Shown here: one piece after another, positions 11,653-23,640 of the stretch
Layout of the letters: each line of letters starts with the position of its first letter
How positions within the stretch are numbered: position 1 is the stretch's first letter
Assembly: GCA_947652605.1 (NCBI GenBank)
Contig: OX393579.1
Location: 25,069,674 to 25,133,673, forward strand
Reading direction: 5' to 3'
DNA length: 64,000 bases
Source of the DNA: Elmis aenea
Lineage: Eukaryota > Arthropoda > Insecta > Coleoptera > Elmidae
Notes under the pieces: model-generated
Told to the model about the DNA's origin: nothing
What the model saw: the letters and a program-made list of their open reading frames with translations, nothing else
Database searches by the model: none
Position numbers and translations under genes: made by a program

Positions 11653-13540
11653 AAATACTAATAATAATATTAATGTAGTTTATTTAGCATTTTGCTTATT
11701 GCTTACGTATATAACATTAAAATCTTCCCTTAATAAAACTACAGAGCTTACTTCTAAACCTTACAATATTAGTTTAATTCCTCAGTCCGCTTGTTAGATC
11801 GTTATAAAACTTCAGTCCTTTATAAAACAATGAGTTTTGAGTGTAATATGGTTTCTGATAGCAATTTATGTTTTTTACAGTTTTAAGTCCGATAATTATG
11901 AATCTCAAAATTTCGGGTTATATATTGTAATAAAGAATTTGCAAGCATTTATAATTTTAATATGAATTATTTAACCGTACTAAAAATTATCCGTTGTTTA
12001 AAGTAGCTAGCATAGGAGTAATTTTGATGAATCTGAAACAGTGTAAAATAATTCTCATAGCTCTATTTTAGTTTTTGAAGTCGGTCCATCTCATTAGTAT
12101 TTGCCAAAGATACTAAAGTGGTGTTTGAAATAGGGTGCTGTGATACTCTTGTATATTAGAATATTAGTACTGGAAGTTTACTGCTTAATCTACCAAGAAA
12201 TCAATTTTTTTTAGAAACTTCTTAAACTATATAATCTGTATTATTTTTAATATTAAGCTTGTCGTTTATTATCATACCTAAATACTTACTATAGATATCT
12301 AAAAATTTAATTAGTCGACTTTTATTTAGGTAATTCGTATTAGCTGAAAAAATGTACATTGGTGTAGGTGAATGTTTTCACAAAAAATGGCAACTAATAT
12401 TATATGTAGATATATATTTCTAGTATATATGTAATTTAACGGACTTTTAATAAATGAAATCTCCATAGAGGTTCGAATAAGGTGGCACACCGTGTACTTT
12501 TTATTCAAAAAAAAAAACACTACAATTTAAATTCGACCATGTTGCAATTTGCAACAGAAAATAGAACTTCTTTATAAAGTTCTACCAAGACGTTAAATGC
12601 GATATAATTATATTTCGCGAGATACTATAACCAACACTTACCAAACGATTTTCAATTAAACTGTTCAGAGTAGAATTACCAACTAAATTACGATTTGATA
12701 ATAATTTGTAAAGAATTCATATTATAATGTATGTAAAAAAAAGTTTAATTTAATGTAAAAAAATTCTAAGTTTTTTATTTTTCCCAGAAATACGTGATCG
12801 GTTGTAAAAAGATACGAAGAATTGTAACGTTGCTTAGAAGTAATAAAGTACATTGAAATGGTATGCCCAATATATAAATTAACATTTTTAATTAAGATTT
12901 ATTTTAAAATCACGAAATTAATATTTATGTACCTACTAAATGTGTTTATAAAAATTTGCTATCAGAGATTACCATACATAATTAGCAAATTACCAAAAGG
13001 TTATCATATATTGTACAAATTTCGTTAATAAAATTCACATAAAGGGTTAAATTTAAATTATTAAACTGGCGTTTTTAACCGGTTTAATGTCATTAAAATA
13101 TAAATTATGGTAACATTTCACAAAATGTACGCCTAAATGTACCTTAAAACTAATAAATATGTTATATAATACGTGAGTACAGCACTGCGAAAGTTTAAAA
13201 ATAAATTTTGCACAGGTGAAAAAGTTATTTATGATAACGTGTAGATGGAGCGTGCATGTTGTACTTGCCGTCAGCTAGAACCACGTGCTTTAGTCATTTT
13301 TTGTTTGTTGTTTTACACCGAAGGCAATTCTACAATTATTTATGGTAGTTTTTGTTTAAAACCAAAACAAATTTTGCCAGGTACAAAGCAAGATGTAGCG
13401 GGTATAAATTACCGGAAACTATTGTTAAGTTTACTCACGTTCGGAATATCGACTACATCAGTGTTTACTAAAGAATGGTACGCGTACCCCTGGGTGTATG
13501 CGAAAGGGTGTCAAGGGGTGCACAGCAGATTATATTTTAC
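11653..13540. other. AT-rich non-coding DNA
   Basis: Nothing is recognised apart from short chance ORFs. An open frame at 13245-13556 has no known motifs and runs up to the start of the LINE fragment. Confidence 0.45.
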
Positions 13541-13544
13541 TTTG

Positions 13545-13952
13545 GCGTTTTTTTAGCAGTAGAAACTACTTATCATTATGTTATATCTCATTCTATAAAC
13601 CAAAAATTACAAGTGTTTGTATGTAAACAGATGTCTGCGGGGTATATTGAGAGTATGGTGGCCGGACATTATCAGTAATGAAGATCTCTATAAAAAAACA
13701 ATGCCAATCGACATCAATACGGTCATAAAAAGAAAGAAATATAGATGGTTGGGGCACACACTGCGTAAGAGTGGTAAAGAGGTTTGCAGAAGAGTGCTGA
13801 AATGGAACCCGGAAGGTCGCAAAAAGAGAGGGCACCCGAAAAACACATGGAGGAGGACGGTAGAGAGTGAGACAGAACAAAAAATCGCAGAACTGGGCCA
13901 CATAGCAAAGGACAAAAATAAATGGAAGGAATACACCAATACCCTATGTACC
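13545..13952 (+). pseudogene. Non-LTR retrotransposon (LINE) ORF2 3' end
   Basis: 5'-truncated reverse-transcriptase ORF end. The motifs NRCLRGILRVWWPDIIS, RWLGHTLRKS, WNPEGRKKRGHPKNTWRR and KWKEYTNTLCT are typical of the region after the RT domain in insect LINEs. Upstream, QKLQVFV lies in another frame because of an extra TGTA (4 bp) near 13621, so it is not functional. An errantivirus inserted at 13953; the LINE resumes at 19424 with a stop three codons further on and a TTA-repeat tail. Confidence 0.85.
13949..13952. repeat. Target-site duplication TACC (left)
   Basis: TACC immediately left of the errantivirus LTR; the same four bases lie right of the other LTR at 19420-19423. Four-base duplications are usual for gypsy-group elements. 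Confidence 0.88.
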
Positions 13953-14168
13953 AGTTAAATAATTTTATTTAACAAATTGATTTTTAAAAACTTTTATATT
14001 TTAATTCAATTGTAAGTACATAAAAAGTGAAATTAACTGTTATAAGATTACATTCAGACTGATGGTCTAACTACGTGTTTTACACTATGTATTCTTTATC
14101 TTGGGTGTTGAATTGCAGCATATCGCAGCTTGGGAATGTGCCGCTTCAGCATCTATTATAATGTAACT
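13953..14168 (-). repeat. Errantivirus 3' LTR
   Basis: 216 bp, same sequence as 19204-19419 as far as read by eye. The env reading frame runs through the start of this LTR and stops at 14156-14158. Confidence 0.93.
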
Positions 14169-15160
14169 TCTCCATCCCCTGAAGAAGTTTTGTAAGGGAC
14201 GAACAGAACTTTTGAAGATGGTACTTCAGGTGTTGTCCTCGGTTTCTTTTTGCATGGAACATTTTGTCGATACTTGTAACAGATTACACCTAAAACAATT
14301 GTAATAATGATTAATATTGGTGTTGTCCATAAATGGGTTATATCGACGGCGGTCTCGTAGGCCAAGGGAACCAAACGGTTTTCTTCTTCTTGGAGCTTGT
14401 GGAGGCTGTCGAGTGATATTTTTTCGAGTCGAATAGGGGTTGTCTTGCGTTTCAAATTGATCGAGATTGTTTTAATCTTGGGTAACGTTAACGGTTGTTC
14501 ATGAATGACCTCCTTGGAGTTGACATAGCAATCTTCGGGTGTCTTGAATTCACAGGACGGCGGTAGTTGAATTAAAAGTGTTCCTTTAAGGGCTAACACA
14601 CCAGTGGTGGAGCACTGAGTTAGAATTTTTGTAGTTTTGGGAAAAATACCAATGTAGTGGGCTGCTGTTAGTTGTTCAATGAGGGTGCTGTTGACTGATA
14701 CTTGCACGTGGTTACACATCGCTTCTTCGTTGGAGAGCTGAAGAATTTGGACGATGCAATCTTGCAATTTTTTGTTATATTGAATTGATACACTGGGACA
14801 TAAGTAGCTAAGTCCGAGTTTCTTGCATGGCATATTTGTGTATTGGTAAAATACGGTATTAATTGTCAGATAAGGTGCTGGTGGTATAATAGTAGTATAG
14901 TTATTGGTTGGTATTGAGTATAAGCGGTAGTGGGTGAATGATTCGGGATGTAAAAGAGGGAAGTGTAGTATAAAAATGATTGTTGCATTGGAGTAATATG
15001 CGTCGACAGAAATGACATCATAGTACATATGGAGTTCTTGATCTTTTGTATATAGTAATTGCTCTTTTGAATGATGTAGCATGATATCAATTATCGATTT
15101 TAGTTCATCGATTTTTAAAATGCTATTGTGTGAGGTTTATATTTTAATCTGTGCTTAATA
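14156..15160 (-). pseudogene. Errantivirus env remnant, C-terminal part
   Basis: About 330 codons remain open on the minus strand. The fragment shows Cys-rich ectodomain sequence, N-glycosylation sites (for example NAT, NYT, NST), one membrane helix near the end (about residues 250-270 of the frame from 15082) and a short basic tail, consistent with the second half of the baculovirus-F-like envelope protein of errantiviruses. The signal peptide, cleavage site and fusion peptide region are absent because of the deletion that also removed integrase. The first ATG in the frame is internal (15082), so no envelope protein with a signal sequence can be made from this copy. Confidence 0.75.
14169..14180 (-). 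promoter_or_regulatory. Polypurine tract
   Basis: AGGGGATGGAGA on the minus strand directly precedes the 3' LTR, the place and composition of the plus-strand DNA priming site of LTR elements. Confidence 0.8.
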
Positions 15161-15162
15161 TT

Positions 15163-17798
15163 CTACTTGTGACATGTAGTTGTTGGTGTAAAGTAGAGAG
15201 CATTTTTATATTTTGGTTTAACATATTCTTTGAAAAATGTTATTAAATTATTTTCCGGGTTATCTAGTCCTATTTGTGCATGTATGCGTTTTTTGTTCGA
15301 AAAGCATTGTTCTATTATTGGTTTAGCCGGGTTATAATTAACAGAAGTTAATTTAATGTGGTTGTTGTAGTAGTTTAAGGGTTTTTCAGAAATTGGAATA
15401 TTAATTATTGGATCTTTGCGATTTGTGTGTACTGTAATGTTATCGCTTTGAGACGGTTCATCACATAGTTCGTCAGCTGTTTCTGTTGCAGATGTTTCGA
15501 AATCTTTGACATGTCGTAGGTCAGGTCTTTCATCAGGTGATATATCCTCTGATACATTGTTGTACATAGATGCGTTGTCTTCGTCCGTTGTTGTCATTTT
15601 GTTATTAAAATCTTTCATGAATTCAGCTAAATCGAAAGTTTCTTTTGTGTTAATTTCTACTCTGGAAAGCGCATCTGCATTTGTGTTTGCTTTTCCTTTT
15701 TTATATATTATTTCATAATCGAATTCCTCGAGTTTTAGCCTCCATCTAACTAATTTGGAGTTAGGATCTTTCATCGAGAATAACCATTGAAGCGGGCGGT
15801 GGTCGCTTAAAATTTTGAATTTTTGTCCAAATAGGTATGGCCTAAAATACTTCGTAGCCCAGACGATAGCCAACATTTCCTTTTCTATCGTCGAATAGTT
15901 TATTTCAGAGTCGTTGAGCGTTCTGGATGCGTACGCTATTGGTTTATCTTTTCCAACAGGGCCTTGTGACAGAACTGCTCCTATTGCATATTTACTGGCA
16001 TCCGTTGTCAGGTTGAATGATTGAGCGAAATCTGGGTATTGGAGTAGTGGTTCGTTGGTTAACAAATTTTTGCATGTTTCAAAACATTTAATAAATTCTG
16101 GAGTGTGTTCGATTTTGGTATCTTTCTTGAGGCATACTGTGAGTGGTTTTGTTATTCTTGCGAAATCTTTGATAAATTTTCTGTAATAGCCGACAAGTCC
16201 GAGAAAGCTTTTAATTTGTTTCGCTGTACGCGGAAGAGGGTAGCTTATGATAGCTGAGATTTTATCCGGGTTAGGTTTGATTCCTCCCGGGGTTATGATG
16301 TGTCCTAAGAAAGCAACTTCTTTCTTCAGAAATTCAGATTTGTCTAACTGTATTTTAAGGTTATTTTCTTGTAGTCGTTGGAATATTTTAGTAAGGTTAA
16401 TCATGTGTTCTTGCAGGGAAGTTGAAAATACGATTATGTCGTCCATGTATACCAAGCATATGTGTCCTTGTAAACCCTTGAGCACGTTGTCCATGACTCT
16501 CTGGAACGTGGCTGGGGCGTTCTTTAATCCGAAAGGCATACGAACGTACTCGTAGTGTCCATGTTCTACATTGAAAGCTGTTTTTGGTATATCTTCATTT
16601 GCCATTTCGATTTGGTGGAAGCCACTGGCAAGGTCCAGTGTCGTGAAGTATTGGCACCTGCCTAGTTTGTCTAGCACGTCGGAGATGTTAGGTATGGGGT
16701 ATCTGTCACTAATAGTTTTCTTGTTGACTTCTCTGTAATCAACTACAATTCTCCACTTGATTTTACCAGAGGCGTCAGGCTTTTTGGGTACCACCCATAT
16801 TGGTGATGACCACGGTGATTCGCTTGGTCTTATGATACCTTCATCAAGCATGGCTTTCATTTGCTTCTGCACTTCTGCTTTGTGTACATGTGGGTATCTG
16901 TAAGATTTGGTGTACACAGGCACTTCATCTGTCGTTTTGATTTTGTGTTTCACCTGGTTGGTGAATGTTAGAGATTGGTGTGGTTGGTGGAAGATGTGTT
17001 TAAATTTTTTACATAACTGTAATATTCGCTGCTTTTCTTCTGAGTTCATGTGCTCTGTTCTTATTAAACTTTGAATGTCGTCTTCACCGGTATCGTTTGA
17101 TGGTATAACTTCGGCAGAAAGTAAGTAATATTTGTCAAGGTCGATTTTTGTCGTTCTAATTGGGTCAGTTAAAGCAAGTTGGAGTTCATCATCACTATTG
17201 TTTATTAATTCGCCCCATGCTAATCCGTCGTGAGCAGTACTTAAAATTTCGCGTAACATGGCACCTTGTATGTCTTGTTTGGAAAGCAAAATCGAGCCTT
17301 CTTTTTCTTTTACAGGTAATTTAACGCGAGTAACTGTGTGAGGTTCTAACTGAATTGAGTAAAATTGATTTTTATTAGTTTCGTAATATTGTATTGGTAA
17401 AGTTGAAAACTGCGTAATTAATTCGGAATTTGGGAAATCTAAATGAGCTAGCATCAGCTTAAGATTATCTAAGCCAATTAAGCCGTCAAAAGTTTTATGA
17501 AATTTAAACAAACAAAATTCAAGGTTGGAATCTGAGTTAAATTCTTTAAAACTTGGAATTGAAGCACAATACTCCTGAGAATAGTTTTGAAAAATAGAAG
17601 TAACAACAAAAGGTTCGTGTCGTATATAATCAGTAAAATATTTGAAAGCGATATCGGGATTAATAAATGATTTCGTAGAGCCGGTATCAATTAGTAATTT
17701 TAATGGTGGTTCGGAAATTGTTATGTAGGGTAATTCTTTTTTGTCAGTAAAAGTGTGCAGTTCTACTATGTTACTTGCGGTTCGTTGTCGTCCAATTG
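15163..17798 (-). CDS. pol: Errantivirus pol: protease, RT, RNase H (truncated, no integrase)
   Basis: Entered by a -1 shift from gag; the frame opens just before the gag stop. Protease has [12 protein letters not shown] near 17680. Reverse transcriptase shows [41 protein letters not shown] and the catalytic YMDD (near 16450). RNase H follows with [36 protein letters not shown] and ADALSR. A tether of about 150 residues ends in TPTTTCHK and a stop where the integrase zinc finger should begin, so the DDE integrase is missing. The reading frame is otherwise intact. Reverse transcription could in principle occur, but integration would need another element's enzyme. Confidence 0.92.
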
Positions 17799-18986
17799 AA
17801 AATTTTGTTCATCATATGTTTGTTCGAATTGACTGTCAGGTGTAAATTCGTCAGTTGGTACGTCATCGGAGTAGTCGCCGTAGTAATAATGGTCATACGA
17901 GGGGTTTTCATAAAGTTGTTCGTTTTGTTCAATATTAAAGAGTTCTTCAGAGACGAATGTAGGTCGAGATTGCGGTTTAAAATGATTTACTCTTTGACTT
18001 TGCATCGTTGGAAGTGTATTTCTCGTAGAGATGCTCATTGGTGTCGGTTTCGGTTGTTGTGAGGGTCCAGGATTGTTTCTTGGAGTCCACACGTTTTGCG
18101 GTCTACCAAACACTTGCTGATTCGTTGGGAAACGCTGTGGTTGTGGGTTTGGCCTTGGTGTTATCTGTATTGGTCCTCTAGGGAACTGTTGTGTGGGCGT
18201 TTGCGATTGCCACATTATTGGTTGTCGATATTGAGTTGGTAAGGTCATTTGCATAGCAGGTTGATGTTGGGTTTGCTGTGGTCTTCTGTTGGTTAAAAAC
18301 GTAGACGGTCCATGATGTTTCTGTAGGTATCTGATATTTTCTTCTTCTTGAATAAATTGGATCGCTTTGGCTAGGGAATCTGGTCTCATAGCTCGGATGG
18401 TTGCGCCAAGTGGTTCTCGTAATCCAGCTAGGAAGGTGGTTAACGCTTGCTGCCTGAAGAAGTCTTTCTTGCTTTGCTTCACCGTAATGTTGTTGTTGTG
18501 AAGCTCTACATAATTGGATACGGTGTTTAACAGCCTTAAGCACTTCTCATAAAACTGTAGTGGCGTCTCGTTTGGTAGTTGTCTCATGTTCACCAGGTCT
18601 CTTGTGAGGGAGTTTTCATCACGTCGGTCTCCAAAATGTTGTATCAAGGTATTTTTAATATCGTTCCAGTTGTCGCAACTATGAATCGATACGACTTCTT
18701 TTGCTCTACCAGTGAGCTTACTTAAAATGCCGTGTAAAAGGATGCAATTCTGGATGCAATTGACATTTCCAGGTGTTGCGTCGTAGTAATAATTAAAAAG
18801 TTTTGTTGCAACGGTGATAAATTCGTTTAAATCGTTGGGGTTACCGTCGAAACTTTGTAAAATACACAAATTTTTTACGTCGAATGATGGATGAGCCATT
18901 TCGATGCTTAAATTTGCGATGAGGTTCACTAAATCTAACTCTGCGTCAAGGTTCACTGAAGGATTTTGGACAGAGGAGTCTGACAT
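17766..18986 (-). CDS. gag: Errantivirus gag
   Basis: 406 residues starting [10 protein letters not shown]. The capsid region has [12 protein letters not shown] and LTGRAKEVV, followed by a Gln/Pro-rich stretch (about residues 240-345) and an acidic tail ending in a stop at 17766-17768. There is no CCHC zinc knuckle, as is usual for errantivirus Gag. It forms the particle that packages the RNA. The frame is intact. The last codons overlap the start of the pol frame. Confidence 0.9.
   Translation of the reverse strand: MSDSSVQNPSVNLDAELDLVNLIANLSIEMAHPSFDVKNLCILQSFDGNPNDLNEFITVATKLFNYYYDATPGNVNCIQNCILLHGILSKLTGRAKEVVSIHSCDNWNDIKNTLIQHFGDRRDENSLTRDLVNMRQLPNETPLQFYEKCLRLLNTVSNYVELHNNNITVKQSKKDFFRQQALTTFLAGLREPLGATIRAMRPDSLAKAIQFIQEEENIRYLQKHHGPSTFLTNRRPQQTQHQPAMQMTLPTQYRQPIMWQSQTPTQQFPRGPIQITPRPNPQPQRFPTNQQVFGRPQNVWTPRNNPGPSQQPKPTPMSISTRNTLPTMQSQRVNHFKPQSRPTFVSEELFNIEQNEQLYENPSYDHYYYGDYSDDVPTDEFTPDSQFEQTYDEQNFQLDDNEPQVT
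17799..17805 (-). promoter_or_regulatory. Likely -1 ribosomal frameshift site (A AAT TTT)
   Basis: On the minus strand the heptamer AAATTTT lies in the gag frame as A AAT TTT, matching the X XXY YYZ slippery pattern. It falls between the last in-frame stop of the pol frame and the gag stop, exactly where a -1 shift is needed to reach the protease. Confidence 0.7.
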
Positions 18987-19184
18987 AAAAATACTGTACT
19001 TACAGAACGAAGGTTATGGCAAGTTGCATGTCCTTCTGGTCCTTTTTTGAGTAATCCAATGGTTAGCTTAGATGCTGCCTTTGGGACGATGGTTCACTGT
19101 AGTCACTGAACTTTAAAGTTAAATAACCACACTATCGCGAATGAACGTTTTAAAAAACGAAGAGGATCTTTAGAGACTCTTTCG

Positions 19185-19204
19185 CGATCCGTACGACTGC
19201 GCCA
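19185..19204 (-). promoter_or_regulatory. Primer-binding site, tRNA-Ser type
   Basis: The minus strand reads T|GGCGCAGTCGTACGGAT just after the LTR, overlapping its last T. The TGGCGCAGTCG core is the type used by 17.6/297-like errantiviruses for tRNA-Ser; the tRNA assignment is from memory of that group. Confidence 0.6.
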
Positions 19205-19419
19205 GTTAAATAATTTTATTTAACAAATTGATTTTTAAAAACTTTTATATTTTAATTCAATTGTAAGTACATAAAAAGTGAAATTAACTGTTATAAGATT
19301 ACATTCAGACTGATGGTCTAACTACGTGTTTTACACTATGTATTCTTTATCTTGGGTGTTGAATTGCAGCATATCGCAGCTTGGGAATGTGCCGCTTCAG
19401 CATCTATTATAATGTAACT
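19204..19419 (-). repeat. Errantivirus 5' LTR
   Basis: 216 bp, AGTTA...TAACT on the plus strand, matching the other LTR. Followed on the right by the target duplication TACC (19420-19423). Confidence 0.93.
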
Positions 19420-19423
19420 TACC

Positions 19424-19441
19424 AAAAGGGAATAACGGATC

Positions 19442-19519
<78 letters not shown>
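19424..19519 (+). repeat. LINE 3' tail with (TTA)n microsatellite
   Basis: After the errantivirus the LINE continues (aaaagggaataacgg), closing its ORF at a TAA, then ends in about 25 TTA units with one GTT variant. Microsatellite tails of this kind mark the 3' ends of several LINE clades. Confidence 0.8.
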
Positions 19520-19779
19520 ATCTCATTAAATTAATAACATAATACAGAGTAGACCCAATTCGAATGTTTTACGGGGTATCTCGGGAGATATCGGCCTTTT
19601 GAGCTATAATTTTGGGAAAAGAACGCCTGTGTAAAAAAAGAAAAAAAATGAAAATACATCGTTTTTAAACATTTGTTATAACTTCTTTATTTATTAGACT
19701 AAAACAAAATCTTACCAAGGTTTTTTATACAGATGTTTATGCTTGCTTTAAAAACAAAATGAAGATTTTTTTAGCGACA

Positions 19780-20840
19780 TTGACTTTCAAGATATAAAGT
19801 AAACTTTTTTTTTTTTTTTAAGGAAACCCTAGTTGGCCATGACCTTATAGAAAAGAACGCTTTGTTAGTTTTTCAAAAATGTGTAGTTTTATACAGGGTT
19901 ATTCAAATTCGAGGCCCACCATAGGGATCTCGCTTATTATAATAGTGTAGGTTTACATTTGGCAAAGTTGCTGAATTCGATGCTCATTGATAATCCAAAG
20001 AGAAATTGGAAATATCTCAAACCGTATCCGAGAAAATTAAGAAATACTGGAAAATGCGATTTTTGAAAATCGTCTATAACTCCTTTGGAATTTGAAATAT
20101 TTTAAATGTGTAAAGACATTGCCCAAGCAACTTTTCAAGCCGAATCGAATTTTTGCTAGATCGATTCGTTTTTGTTTTATGACAACCAACTTTGTTTTTT
20201 CTTATGGGAGCAATTTTCGCTATTTACATAATCAAATAGCACTTATTTTTCTGAATCCATTGAGATATCACACATGGTATTTTACTTCTACATTAATTGT
20301 CAAATTTGAAAAAAAAAACGGTTTTAACAATAACAACTATAAATCAGGTAGGTCGGTCATTGTAGTTTATGTTGTTTCCATGACTACCAATCAACAAACT
20401 AAAAGTCTGTTACTTGTCACATTAATAAATTCGTAAAAATGAACGTCAAAGTGACAGTATAAATGACATTAGGCTGGGCAGTTGTTATAGCATAATTCCA
20501 AGGCACTACAGATTTTTGTCAAAACGCGTTTTGTAATTATTGCTTAATTTTCAGTTATTGGAAAACGAAAAAGTAATATTGATTACATTTATGGATACAG
20601 AATTTTTTTCTCTACAAAAAACGTATTTGCACTTTTTTTCTAAAATAATTAGGGAAGCAAGAATACGACTTTTAAAATTTTACCATTGAAATTGCTATGT
20701 TGCGTGATCCGAGTCTACACCCTGTATAAAACTACATATTTTTGAAAAGCTAAAGAAATCCTCTTTTAAATGAAGTCATGACCAACAGGGGTTTCCATTT
20801 AAAAAAATATAAGTTTACTTCATATTTCGAAATGCAACGT
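19780..20840. mobile_element. Composite inverted-repeat element of the TACAGGGT family
   Basis: Outer arms of about 110 bp match in inverted orientation (left ends tgtagttttatacagggt; right starts accctgtataaaactaca). Between TA 19892-19893 and TA 20725-20726 the left 540 bp belong to the same family as the complete element at 55048-55974 (ctttggcaaagttgct-like region, tccaaagagaaattggaaat, aagccgaatcg). The right end is unrelated to the left, so two elements have probably been joined. Confidence 0.6.
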
Positions 20841-20849
20841 CGCTAAAAA

Positions 20850-21876
20850 AATATATTTTTTTAATATTAAGCACTGGAATAAAAATCTAATAACATTTTG
20901 ATCTTTTTCGGAAAAACAAAACCGCAAATACAAATGATAACTAAAATAGTTATAGATACATATATAGATATATAGATAGATATATCCTACAAAAACCTGA
21001 AATTTGGACCAACTTATGCAAGTTGAATATAATTGTTTTTTTTTCAGATGTGGTGTCATGAATTTCGATTAAACAACAAATATAAATTTTCAATTACGTT
21101 AAAAGAAATTGATATATTGTTTAAACAGGTAATTATTTGATATGATTAACAGTCTTCAAAAAAGTATCTAATAACTAACTCTGTCGACGAAAGAACAAAC
21201 TAAAATAATTCTAATAATCGTTCAAAAATAAATATAACATTAATTATACAAATATGATATTTTTCATCAAATACCTTATCTAGTAGCTTTATTACTTCAT
21301 AATTTATTAAAAACACATGTTCTTGTTTATCAATAACAATTACGGCACTGAAATATTTTAATAGTCTATAAACTTAATTGAATACCGTTGGTAACCGTTA
21401 GTTTTGAATATAAAATCGTTAAAAGTGAGTACATATATATCATGAAATGCAATTAATCCATTTAAATTTACATAAATATGCGTAAACCATAAATTGGTTA
21501 ATTTATGTAGATATTATTTCTTCATCGCTTCAACCTTGGATCTCCATCCAACCGTTTGGGTGTGTCTCTTCACTAAGGCGTGCTATTGTTGCCTTAATTA
21601 TAATTTAATAATTTTGTCTTCATTGCCATTTAAAATCTATTTCAGTTAAACCTTCTACGCTAGAAATATATGCCGAAGCATTAGAATAATTACAATAACA
21701 AAAAAACAACGAATTACTGTTTAGGAACAATAATCAATACCTACCGCAATTAGAATGACTTAGTAAAGACGGAAAAGTTTATGAATTATTCAAAATTTAA
21801 ATGAACAAATGAAAAATGTTGTTGTTAGAAGCAATTTTTTAAATTTTTTATTCTTCAGGTTTAAAACATTTTTTTA
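20850..21876. other. AT-rich non-coding DNA
   Basis: No gene is seen. A short TATAGATA-type run lies near 20955-20985. The segment around 21525-21600 is less AT-rich but has no coding motif. Confidence 0.45.
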
Positions 21877-22330
21877 GGGCCGTTATTTTACGTCAGTTAA
21901 ATAGTTGAATAGCTAACCTTCAAATAAATTTACTTGGCGAGTAAATTTATTCCCGCTATTATAAACGAAAATTGCCGAATAAATAGTTAACCGTGAAATA
22001 ACTAATTAAAGTGATAAATAAACAAACACAACCTCATAAATTCATAAATCGTGTGTAGGTATATGCGATATTCTTATAATTATTTATTACTTACCTTTTA
22101 TAATTTTATTATTATGTCACATTTACTAAGCAGTTGACATGAAAAAGTAGAGTTATGTTTATTTGACAGTTAAAATTTATCCCGTGGTTTATCAGAGGTT
22201 AGTTAACTTCGGGGATTTACTTGGCGAGTAAATTTAACTGACGTTTATAATACTCAAAATAGCTATTTATTCCGGAAGTAAATTTTACTCCACGAGTAAA
22301 CTACTTATTCGTCGTTTATAATAACGGCCC
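21877..22330. mobile_element. PIF/Harbinger-like MITE
   Basis: 454 bp flanked by TTA on each side (21874-21876, 22331-22333). Ends GGGCCGTTATT and inverted GGGCCGTTATTAT. Inside, TTTACTTGGCGAGTAAATTT occurs near both ends. The TTA target and GG start are typical of Harbinger. Non-coding. Confidence 0.8.
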
Positions 22331-22589
22331 TTAGGGAAAATAATAATTTCTAAATGAACAACTTATGCATACATTTATTAAGTAATTCTATTTATTTAAT
22401 TAATCTAGTTACATAGATATGTTTCCAAATATAAACATTAATTAAGTATAACAACGAGATCTAAAATGTTTTGTTATGTCCTAGTCTCAAGCCGAAGTTA
22501 AAATAAATACAGAAAAAAAAAATGTTGCATGAACATACAACTCTGTACAAAAAGTATAGGGCATTCTTAAATAAAACAAGGATGCTTTT

Positions 22590-23504
22590 ATGCAGGTGAA
22601 TTTTTTCATCACCCTCAAAATAATCCCCATTCTGTGCAACGCACATGCGCCAACGCTTCTCCCAATCCTCAAAACATGTTTCATAAGACGATTTAGGTAT
22701 CGCTTTAAGCTGATTCACCGAATTCTTCTCTACGACTTATGTCGACTTAAAACGTCGTCCCCGTAGTGGTAATTTAAGTTTGGGAAACAAAAAATAGTTT
22801 CTGACTGACTTGCTCAAGCAAAAGCTTCATTACACCCAAATAGTATTATTAACTATCTGACCCATCGGAAGGAATTCTTAATGGACGACACCGCGATAAT
22901 CGAAGAAAACAGTTAACATCACCCTAATTTTTGAACGACTTTGACGTGGTTTTTTAGGTTTCGGCTCATTTTCAAAGCGCCACTCGGAGGATTTTTGACT
23001 GGTTTCGATATCAGACTCATAGACTCACCTCTCATCACCGGTAATGGTCCGTTTCATGAACGTAGTGTCAAAGGCTGCTTGAAAAGTCATCTCCTCAGGC
23101 ACAATCAGCAGTAGTCTGTTTGCATGAAATTTAGCAATTTTGGAACGAGCCATTCTGCGACATTTCTTAGGCCTAAAATATCAACTAAAATTGTGTGGAC
23201 AGAACCAAGCGATATGTCAAGGTCCACAGTAATTTCTCTTACTCACTTGGGGATTTTCCAACACTATCTTCTTCGCTTTATCAACGTTTTCGTCATCAGT
23301 TGACGTGGATGGATGACCAGAACGCTAGAGGTCTTCAACGACTTTCCGACCCTATTTGAACGATTTGTTTCACTCATATGCCCGTATTTTTGATATGTAA
23401 GTATCGCCATAGACTTTTTGCAACATTTCTAGTGTTTTAGCACAAGAAATTTCGTTAGAAATGCAAAACTTCAGGTAAACTCTTTGTTCAAAAAATTTCG
23501 ACAT
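22590..23504 (-). pseudogene. mariner transposase pseudogene
   Basis: Minus-strand frame with several stops. Start MSKFFEQRVYLKF, then KTLEMLQKVYGD, RSGHPSTSTDDENVDKAKK (helix-turn-helix half), the segment around the first catalytic Asp (VYESDIETSQKSSEW, PKKPRQSRSKIRVMLTVFFD) and the tail PKSSYETCFEDWEKRW ... NGDYFEGD. Full mariner length is about 345 residues. At least six stops and a region lacking the second and third catalytic motifs show it is dead. It lies downstream of the SLC5 gene. Confidence 0.85.
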
Positions 23505-23640
23505 GGTCAAAATAGTTGATAGTACACAAGGTCAACTGCCAAAAACAAACTAATTGACAAATCGCGCTTAAATTTGGCATTTACGTCAATGACAGTATTG
23601 TCAATTAAGCCATAGAATTAAGCCACGCACAAAAAAAAAG

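Larger units (their letters stand above)
13953..19419 (-). mobile_element. Errantivirus-like Ty3/gypsy provirus, internally deleted
   Basis: A 5467-bp element read on the minus strand: LTR (19204-19419), primer-binding site, gag, pol, env remnant, polypurine tract, LTR (13953-14168). LTRs begin AGTTA and end TAACT, as in gypsy-group errantiviruses, and look identical, so insertion is recent. Pol stops after RNase H; the integrase and the first part of env are missing in one deletion near 15085-15165. The copy is therefore defective but could be mobilised in trans. It sits inside a LINE fragment with TACC duplications. Confidence 0.93.

Noticed and set aside
11134..11797. Long open frames of Ser-Asp, Val-Thr and Pro-Leu repeats on both strands
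   Set aside because: A 6-bp repeat without stop codons is open in every frame by construction; no start context, exon or homology supports a protein.
13688..13939. Minus-strand hydrophobic ORFs opposite the LINE fragment
   Set aside because: Shadow frames of the plus-strand LINE ORF; they lack their own motifs.
15506..16555. Plus-strand ORFs inside the errantivirus
   Set aside because: Antisense shadows of pol.
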